Positions 14,478 through 19,137 of a stretch of 19,137 nt of DNA are shown here, piece after piece. The DNA comes from Accumulibacter sp. (lineage in GTDB: Bacteria > Pseudomonadota > Gammaproteobacteria > Burkholderiales > Rhodocyclaceae), in contig JAISQQ010000021.1 in assembly GCA_031274075.1 (NCBI GenBank), positions 1 to 19,137 on the forward strand, written 5' to 3'. The notes below the pieces were generated by a model that saw only the letters and a program-made list of their open reading frames with translations, searched no databases and was not told the DNA's origin. How positions within the stretch are numbered: the first letter of the stretch is position 1; each line of letters opens with the position of its first letter. Position numbers and translations under genes: made by a program.

Positions 14478-15629
14478 ATGTCTCGTCTGTTCAACATGCC
14501 GCCGCTGATCGTCAGCGGGGAGGACGCGCTGCAAGCGGCGGGGCCGCTGTTCGCGCGTATGGGTAAGAAGGCGCTGGTGGTGAGCGATCCGGTGATGCGG
14601 GATTTGGGAAACGTGGATCGGCTGGCCGCGGTGCTCGACGGCCACGCGCTGGCCTATAGTGTGTTCACGGGAATCACCGGGGAACCGGACGACGCAATGA
14701 TCGCGGCGGGGCTGGCGCGGTATCGGCGGGAGGCGTGCGATTGCCTGATCGCCCTCGGCGGGGGAAGCCCCATCGACGCCATGAAGGCGATCGCGCTGCT
14801 GGCGAAATCCGGCGGGAAACCGGCCGATCATCTTGGTAAGCCGGTCACGGAACGTCTGGCGCCGATGGCGGCGGTGCCGACGACGGCGGGCACCGGCTCG
14901 GAAGCGACGCAGTTTACCATCGTCACCGATACCGCCTCCCAGGTGAAAATGCTCTTGCAAGGCCCGGCCTTGATTCCGGGAATCGCGGTGCTGGACCCGG
15001 TGTTCACGCTGACCGCGCCGCCGGCGGTGACGGCCGGGACGGGCCTGGACGCGCTCTGCCATTGCCTCGAAGCCTATACCTCGGTCAAGGCGCAGGCGCT
15101 TTCCGATACCTTTGCGCTGTCCGCGGCGAAACGGATCTTCAGGAATCTGCGCACCGTGTATGCCCGGCCGGAGGATCGCGCCGCGCGCGCGCAGATGGCG
15201 CTCGCCGCCACGGAGGCGGGGATCGCGTTCAACAATTCGTCGGTGACGCTGATCCACGGCATGAGCCGCCCGATCGGGGCTTTGTTCCACGTGCCTCACG
15301 GGCTTTCCAACGCGCTCTTGATGGAGGTCTGCCTGCGCCATGTGGCGGACGCGGCGCTGGACCGCTTTGGGGAAATCGCCCGCGCCTGCGGTTTCGCGGA
15401 CCCCGGACAGTCCGACGCGGCGGCGACCGGGCGGCTGTTGGATGAGATCGGTACGCTGTGCCGCGATCTGAAGGCGCCCAGCCTCCTGGAGATGGGGATC
15501 GACAAGGCGGAGTTCGAGCGCCGCATCCCCAAAATGGCCACCGACGCCCTCGCCTCGGGAAGCCCCGCGAATACGCGCATGAAGTTGACGCGGGGGGATA
15601 TCGAGGATCTGTATCGGAGGCTGGGGTGA
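14478..15629 (+). CDS. Iron-type (group III) alcohol dehydrogenase, possible malonate semialdehyde reductase
   Basis: A 383-residue group III dehydrogenase. The NAD(P)-binding loop is GGGSPIDAMKAI (94-105), followed by PTTAGTGSEAT, and the metal ligands are D191 and H195 (GTGLDALCHCLEAY), H260 (LIHGMSRP) and H274 (FHVPHG). It is the last gene of the inositol block. No methylmalonate/malonate-semialdehyde dehydrogenase (IolA) is present, so this enzyme may dispose of the malonate semialdehyde made by IolJ by reducing it to 3-hydroxypropionate. That role is an inference; members of this family also reduce lactaldehyde, succinate semialdehyde and simple aldehydes. The start is ATG 14478 after a purine tract. 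Confidence 0.85.
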   Translation: MSRLFNMPPLIVSGEDALQAAGPLFARMGKKALVVSDPVMRDLGNVDRLAAVLDGHALAYSVFTGITGEPDDAMIAAGLARYRREACDCLIALGGGSPIDAMKAIALLAKSGGKPADHLGKPVTERLAPMAAVPTTAGTGSEATQFTIVTDTASQVKMLLQGPALIPGIAVLDPVFTLTAPPAVTAGTGLDALCHCLEAYTSVKAQALSDTFALSAAKRIFRNLRTVYARPEDRAARAQMALAATEAGIAFNNSSVTLIHGMSRPIGALFHVPHGLSNALLMEVCLRHVADAALDRFGEIARACGFADPGQSDAAATGRLLDEIGTLCRDLKAPSLLEMGIDKAEFERRIPKMATDALASGSPANTRMKLTRGDIEDLYRRLG

Positions 15630-15706
15630 TTTCCGTCGGCGTGGAGGGGAAGGGCGAGTCTTGGGGGATTTGCGCGGGCGGATGCCGGGTGCGTCGGAGC
15701 GGGGCA

Positions 15707-15776
15707 GGGATCGGGTGTCAGGGATCAGAGGTCAGGGATCAGGTGTCAGGGATCAGGTGTCAGGGATCAGGGAGCA
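15707..15776. repeat. Five tandem 14-bp units (GGGATCAGGTGTCA)
   Basis: Units at 15707, 15721, 15735, 15749 and 15763. The third and fourth are identical; the others differ at one to a few positions. GGGATCAG also appears once at 16150-16157 before the second repeat block. It is a direct tandem repeat without spacers, so not a CRISPR array. Confidence 0.85.
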
Positions 15777-15866
15777 GTAATTCTTGCGGACGCGAAGCGC
15801 CCGGTAATCACCGCCGTTTCCGCATTTCCGCGCGCACCGGGCGATTCATGGCGTGAGTGCGATTCC

Positions 15867-15950
15867 CCTGGGAGCGCGGGGCACCAGCCCCGCAACGGCG
15901 GGAATGACACGACAGTCGCCGTTGCGGGGCGGAAGCCCCGCGCTCCCAGG
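15867..15950. repeat. 84-bp palindromic intergenic repeat, copy B
   Basis: It has the same perfect outer arms as copy A and a GAATGACACGAC core in the same orientation. The left inner arm carries CACCAG in place of CTTCTG. The right flank (15951-15990, with GGCCGGCC and ACACAAAACG) resembles the reverse complement of the left flank of copy A. Confidence 0.85.
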
Positions 15951-15994
15951 AACCCCAAACCCGGCCGGCCTTCCCACACAAAACGGTTGGCGCA

Positions 15995-16147
15995 CCCTGT
16001 AGGGCGGGAAAGCGCAGCGCCTCCCGCCGGTCGTTCTCTCCGGCGGCGCAGCCGCTGTCTCTATTGTTCGACGGCCTTTGAATCGTGCGGCGCGTTGCGC
16101 CGGGAAGGGGATTGGCGGGAGGCGCTTCGCTTTCCCGCCCTACGGGG
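15995..16147. repeat. Long palindrome with 34-bp arms
   Basis: Left arm 15995-16028 and right arm 16114-16147 are reverse complements at 32 of 34 positions (for example TAGGGCGGGAAAGCG with CGCTTTCCCGCCCTA), separated by 85 nt of GC-rich sequence. It is a second, unrelated intergenic repeat type nested between copies B and C of the 84-bp family, and looks MITE- or REP-like. Confidence 0.8.
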
Positions 16148-16208
16148 CAGGGATCAGTACCGCCGTTTCCGCGCGCACCGGGCGATTCATGGAGTGAGTG
16201 CGATTAAC

Positions 16209-16292
16209 CCTGGGAGCGCGGGGCTTCTGCCCCGCAACGGCGGCGGTCGTGTCATTCCCGCCGTTGCGGGGCTGGTGCCCCGCGCTCCCAGG
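16209..16292. repeat. 84-bp palindromic intergenic repeat, copy C (inverted core)
   Basis: It has the same outer arms, but the core reads GTCGTGTCATTCCC, the reverse complement of the core in copies A and B. CTTCTG and CTGGTG variants sit in the opposite arms relative to copy B. So copy C is inverted relative to copy B, about 260 bp away. Confidence 0.85.
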
Positions 16293-16381
16293 AACGGCTC
16301 GGGGAAGGGCTTTCATAATGAGCTTGTGTAAGATGAGAAGATCACAAACAGCTTCCAAGCTTTTTTCCGGAATGAATGCCG

Positions 16382-16906
16382 ATGGAAACACAACTTGACG
16401 ACGCGCCGCTGGCGCCTTCCAAAACCCGGCGCAAGCGCGCCATGGAGGAACTGCAGGCGCTCGGCGAAGCGCTGGCGCTCTTGTCCGCCGAGCGTCTGAA
16501 AAAGATCGATCTTCCCGAGGATTTGCGCGAAGCCATCGGCATGGTCCAGCGCATGTCTCGCCAGGACGAGGCCCGGCGTCGGCAAATGCAGTACATCGGC
16601 CGCCTGATGCGCAAGGTGGAAGACGCGCCGATTCGCGCCGCGCTGGCCGACGCGCGCGGCGATTCCGCGGCCGAAACGGCGCGGCTGCACCGGCTGGAGC
16701 GTTTGCGCGGCGCGCTGCTGGAAGACGAAACGGCCTTGCGCGAGATCGTCGCCCTTTATCCGGGCATCGACCTGCAACACCTGCGCTCCCTGCGCCGCGC
16801 GGCCCTGAAGGAAAGGGAACAGAACAAAGCGCCGCGCAACTACCGGGCCATTTTCCAGTTGCTCAAGGACGCCGACCAAGACGGCGGCAAGCCGCGCCTG
16901 GAGTGA
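16382..16906 (+). CDS. darP: DarP/YjgA family ribosome maturation protein
   Basis: A 174-residue, highly charged, helical protein matching the YjgA (UPF0307, DarP) family that associates with the 50S subunit during late assembly. Landmarks are an N-terminal basic helix (SKTRRKRAMEELQALGEALA), IDLPEDLREAI, RRRQMQYIGRLMR in the middle, and RNYRAIFQLLKD near the C-terminus. Length is normal. Start 16382 is preferred because GGAA lies about 9 nt upstream; 16376 is in frame but too close to it. It is a housekeeping backbone gene and marks the right limit of the accessory region. It converges with the PilZ-like gene across a terminator. Confidence 0.88.
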   Translation: METQLDDAPLAPSKTRRKRAMEELQALGEALALLSAERLKKIDLPEDLREAIGMVQRMSRQDEARRRQMQYIGRLMRKVEDAPIRAALADARGDSAAETARLHRLERLRGALLEDETALREIVALYPGIDLQHLRSLRRAALKEREQNKAPRNYRAIFQLLKDADQDGGKPRLE

Positions 16907-16926
16907 AGGATGAATGCCCGGCAAGC

Positions 16927-16953
16927 AAAAACCGATCACGCCGAGCGGTTTTT
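16927..16953. terminator. Bidirectional intrinsic terminator between darP and the PilZ-like gene
   Basis: AAAAACCG (16927-16934) and CGGTTTTT (16946-16953) form a perfect 8-bp stem with an 11-nt loop. The T-run on each strand serves as the tail in both directions. It lies 20 nt after the darP stop and 21 nt beyond the stop of the opposing gene. Confidence 0.8.
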
Positions 16954-16974
16954 ACCCTTCGTTTCTGGCCGGGA

Positions 16975-18504
16975 TCATTCGAGAAGCTGTTCCCGGTAGA
17001 TGCCGATCTCGAAATCCCCGTCGCTCTCCTCGAGTTCCACCGGCGTGAGCAGGTAGCGCTTGTCGTCCTGGACGAATTCCAGGATCTGGCGCACGTTGAA
17101 ATTCCTCGGCGGCAGCATCAGGCGGATTTGTTCCGACGCCCCGTCCCCGCGCAGCCAGATTCCCGGAATGGCGTCCGCGGCCAGGATTCCCGTCGCGCGC
17201 GGACGCAGCTCGATGCTTTGCGCATTGCGCGACAGCGTCTGGATGCCGATGACGGCCTGCGCGTCCGCGGTCACGTTGCGACGCCTGACCACGCCCAGCA
17301 CCCAGTTGTTGCCGCCTTCCGGCTGCAGGCAGAGCAGGGAGCCGATGGTCAGCCAGTCGCCGGCGGCTTCGGTGCCGGCGCGAAAGCCGCCCAGGCTCAC
17401 GTCCTCCACCACCCAGCTTTCCGCCGATTGCTCGACCCCCAGGCGCGCCACATTGCCGGCGAACACCGCCAGGCTGTTGTCGAACCCCCGCAACACGGCC
17501 ATGCGCGTCTTGACCGCGTGGCGGACGTACTTGCGCTTCGGGGAAACGGGCGCCCAATACTGCGCCAGGTGCCTCAACACCTTGAGCAAGGCCGTCGCCG
17601 GACACTCCATCCCGAGGTTGAGTTCCTTCGGAATCGTTCCCCGTTCGACGGTGTGCATCAGTTCGTCGAGCACCGGAAACGCCGCGCCCAGGTGGAAAAA
17701 ACGCAGGCTCGGCGAAGCGTGCTCGGGCCGGCTGACCAGCCGCGTCGGCGGCATCGTGCCGGCGGCGTCGATCCAATACCAATACGCGTTTCCGGGCGAA
17801 CATTCCGCGCCAAAGACGAAGGCGGGCAAGAAATGCGCGATGAGCCGATCCGCCATTTCGATTTCAAACGGCAACAGCATGTTGACCGACGACGACTCGC
17901 GCACCAGCGTTTGCAGATATTGCATGGCTACGCTGGTGGTCACAGGCGTGCCGGGATAGATCTGCAACGGCTTTTGCGCATACCCGCCCGCTTCCGCCGC
18001 GAGATAGGGAAGCCCGATGCCGTGCCACAAATCCTCGCCGACCACCCCATAGCGGTAATCGATCCATTTGAGCTGGTTCGAACGCGCCGCCATGAGCCGC
18101 GTGGCGACCACCGGAATATCCCCCTTGAAGGCGCCGGCGCCCTTGTCTTTCGGATTCCTGTTGAAGCGTTCGATGCAGGTGGCGTAAAGCCGGGAGACCT
18201 CGCCCCAGTAATTGAAGCACATCGTCCACAGCCGCCGCTCGTCGTTTTTCGACAGCCGCGGCGTCCCCAGGTAATGCCGCGCCAGACGCTTCAGGTGCGG
18301 CTGGGCCGCCTTGTCGAGGCCACCGACCACCTCATAAAGATAGTCCAGGCGGAAATCGTCGGCCTGCCGCAGGGAATCGAACCAGCCATAGACCTCGTCG
18401 ATCGCCTTGAACGCGTCCCGCGGCAACTCGGCCAGCACGCGCTTGAATTCCTTGGCCTCTCCAAGAGGATGATCCGGTCGCGTCGCAAAGAAATTCAGTT
18501 TCAT
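16975..18504 (-). CDS. PilZ-domain-like protein, possible cyclic-di-GMP responder
   Basis: A cytoplasmic-looking protein of about 509 residues, without a signal peptide or membrane helix. The N-terminal two thirds is a helical region I do not recognise (ELPRDAFKAIDEVYGWFDSL near the start). About residue 325 there is KRKYVRHAVKTRMAV, and about 368 a DVSLGGF motif. Together they resemble the R-x-x-x-R and D/N-x-S-x-x-G motifs of PilZ cyclic-di-GMP receptors, though the first is degenerate (R-H-A-V-K). The start is set at 18504 because a -10-like TATACT at 18532-18537 would start transcription near 18525, making the upstream ATG at 18528 unlikely. The plus-strand frame over the same DNA is a shadow. 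Confidence 0.75.
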   Translation of the reverse strand: MKLNFFATRPDHPLGEAKEFKRVLAELPRDAFKAIDEVYGWFDSLRQADDFRLDYLYEVVGGLDKAAQPHLKRLARHYLGTPRLSKNDERRLWTMCFNYWGEVSRLYATCIERFNRNPKDKGAGAFKGDIPVVATRLMAARSNQLKWIDYRYGVVGEDLWHGIGLPYLAAEAGGYAQKPLQIYPGTPVTTSVAMQYLQTLVRESSSVNMLLPFEIEMADRLIAHFLPAFVFGAECSPGNAYWYWIDAAGTMPPTRLVSRPEHASPSLRFFHLGAAFPVLDELMHTVERGTIPKELNLGMECPATALLKVLRHLAQYWAPVSPKRKYVRHAVKTRMAVLRGFDNSLAVFAGNVARLGVEQSAESWVVEDVSLGGFRAGTEAAGDWLTIGSLLCLQPEGGNNWVLGVVRRRNVTADAQAVIGIQTLSRNAQSIELRPRATGILAADAIPGIWLRGDGASEQIRLMLPPRNFNVRQILEFVQDDKRYLLTPVELEESDGDFEIGIYREQLLE

Positions 18505-18531
18505 GGCACCCCGGATGGAAAACATCATGGC

Positions 18532-18560
18532 AGTATAAAAGCAATCCGCCGTCCCGGCAA
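18532..18560 (-). promoter_or_regulatory. Putative sigma70 promoter of the PilZ-like gene
   Basis: On the minus strand TTGCCG (18555-18560, 4 of 6 consensus) is followed after 17 nt by TATACT (18532-18537, 5 of 6). The predicted transcript starts close to the gene and leaves a leader of about 20 nt before the ATG at 18504. Confidence 0.45.
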
Positions 18561-18566
18561 TCTGAA

Positions 18567-18626
18567 GACTGAAGACAAAGGACGGGGGACAGTCACTGAA
18601 CTGTCTTCGGTCCTCTGCCTTCAGTC
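18567..18626. repeat. 60-bp nested palindromic element
   Basis: GACTGAAG (18567-18574) pairs with CTTCAGTC (18619-18626), GAAGAC (18571-18576) with GTCTTC (18603-18608), and GACAGT (18588-18593) with ACTGTC (18600-18605) around CACTGA. The intergenic position and GGGGACAGTCACTGAA-type sequence recall REP-like elements mobilised by RAYT transposases. That link is from memory and unconfirmed. It also could act as a terminator for the cupin gene, whose 3' end is 50 nt away. Confidence 0.55.
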
Positions 18627-18676
18627 CCCTGGAAAAGGAAAAAGTTCCAGGCCGGGCCGGGTCTTGCGGCGACCCC

Positions 18677-19039
18677 TCAGGGATTGTCGCCGGTAAACAA
18701 GATCAGGCCGATCAGCTTCAGCGGGACGTCGCCGGTATTTTCCAGTCCGTGGCTGTCGTGATCGTCGACCAGCGTGAGGTCGCCGGCCGCGACTTCGTAA
18801 AACTGGTCGTTGTCCTGGTAGCGGCCGCTTCCCTGGAGAATGTAGTAGGCCTCCACGTTGCCTTCGTGCGGGTGCAGGCCGACCGAGGCTCCCGGCGGAA
18901 TCGTCAGTTCGGCGAACAGCCGGCCCTTGCCGAACATCTCTTCCGGCTTGAGCAAATGCTTGACCGTGACGGTTCCCTTGCCGCCGCGCATCTGCTCGTT
19001 GTATTGGGTAAACATGTCGGAGCTGTGTCTGTACAGCAT
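18677..19039 (-). CDS. Small single-domain cupin protein
   Basis: A 120-residue protein made of one cupin barrel. Motif 1 is LHPHEGNVEAYYILQGSG (H56, H58, E63) and motif 2 is GDLTLVDDHDSHGLEN (H94 or H97), giving a full set of likely metal ligands. The catalytic or sensing role is unknown; similar small cupins are annotated only as cupin-2 domain proteins. The ATG at 19039 follows ACCAGGAGAAACC, a good ribosome site; the longer frame from 19114 lacks one. It is on the minus strand, upstream of and co-directional with the PilZ-like gene, but that gene appears to have its own promoter. Confidence 0.85.
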   Translation of the reverse strand: MLYRHSSDMFTQYNEQMRGGKGTVTVKHLLKPEEMFGKGRLFAELTIPPGASVGLHPHEGNVEAYYILQGSGRYQDNDQFYEVAAGDLTLVDDHDSHGLENTGDVPLKLIGLILFTGDNP

Positions 19040-19137
19040 GGTTTCTCCTGGTCGGGGGTGGATGAAGCGTCGTTGTCCGGGAAGGGTTTCCGCCGCGCGG
19101 CGAAAACCCGGCATCCGTCGATGATAGTCCGCCGCGC

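Larger units (their letters stand above)
15630..16381. other. Repeat-rich non-coding region between the inositol block and darP
   Basis: No gene is supported here. Moving rightward it holds a 14-bp tandem repeat, a unique stretch, palindrome copy B, a long 34-bp-arm palindrome, and palindrome copy C. A flank of about 45 bp (containing ACCGCCGTTTCCGC and GGCGATTCATGG) occurs in front of both copies B and C, so part of the region arose by duplication. No transposase or att site was found. Confidence 0.7.

Noticed and set aside
13199..14497. Minus-strand open frame (432 codons) opposite the MFS gene
   Set aside because: Arg/Gln/Glu-rich composition without motifs; the plus strand encodes an obvious 12-helix transporter.
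15707..15776. CRISPR-like array
   Set aside because: Units are 14 bp and directly abut each other with no spacers; this is a simple tandem repeat.
16903..18696. Plus-strand open frame (597 codons) opposite the PilZ-like gene
   Set aside because: Composition is His/Arg/Gln-heavy, it reads through the terminator and the promoter of the minus-strand gene, and has no recognisable domain.

Overview
The window reads as a chromosomal segment of a betaproteobacterium, probably Rhodocyclaceae-like (Accumulibacter/Propionivibrio type). This rests on the right-hand backbone genes (DarP, a PilZ-type protein), the high GC there, and the style of intergenic palindromic repeats; it is an inference, not a database result. 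Most of the window (about 0.68-15.6 kb) is one long plus-strand inositol catabolic locus, with repeat-rich non-coding DNA on both sides.

Layout. 1-92: possible N-terminus of a divergent regulator, cut by the window edge. 93-678: non-coding, with an 84-bp palindromic repeat, a perfect 15-bp operator-like palindrome and a good sigma70-type promoter. 679-6786: a tight six-gene operon, each gene with a clear GGAGG-like ribosome site: iolO-like epimerase, iolM-like scyllo-inosose dehydrogenase, iolN-like creatininase-fold hydrolase, an unassigned zinc dehydrogenase, iolI-like inosose isomerase and iolG inositol dehydrogenase. 6787-7046: a spacer holding a possible frameshifted secreted-protein relic. 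7047-8441: a GPH-family symporter. 8442-8578: the junction to a visibly more GC-rich block. 8579-15629: iolJ, iolC, iolD, iolB, an OFA-like MFS transporter and an iron-type alcohol dehydrogenase. 15630-16381: a dense nest of tandem and palindromic repeats. Then darP (+), a bidirectional terminator, a PilZ-like gene (-) and a small cupin gene (-).

How it may work. IolG would oxidise myo-inositol to scyllo-inosose, and IolI would interconvert inosose isomers. Two routes could then compete. The first is the Thermotoga-type oxidative route: IolM to a diketo-inositol, IolN ring opening to 5-keto-L-gluconate, IolO to D-tagaturonate. The second is the Bacillus-type route: IolD, IolB, IolC, IolJ to DHAP and malonate semialdehyde. 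The locus lacks IolE, which should link IolG to IolD, and IolA, which should consume malonate semialdehyde. The terminal iron-type alcohol dehydrogenase and OFA-like carrier could instead reduce the semialdehyde to 3-hydroxypropionate and export an acid. The two halves differ in base composition, so the locus looks like a composite of two inositol modules of different origin. That composite is the most interesting thing here.
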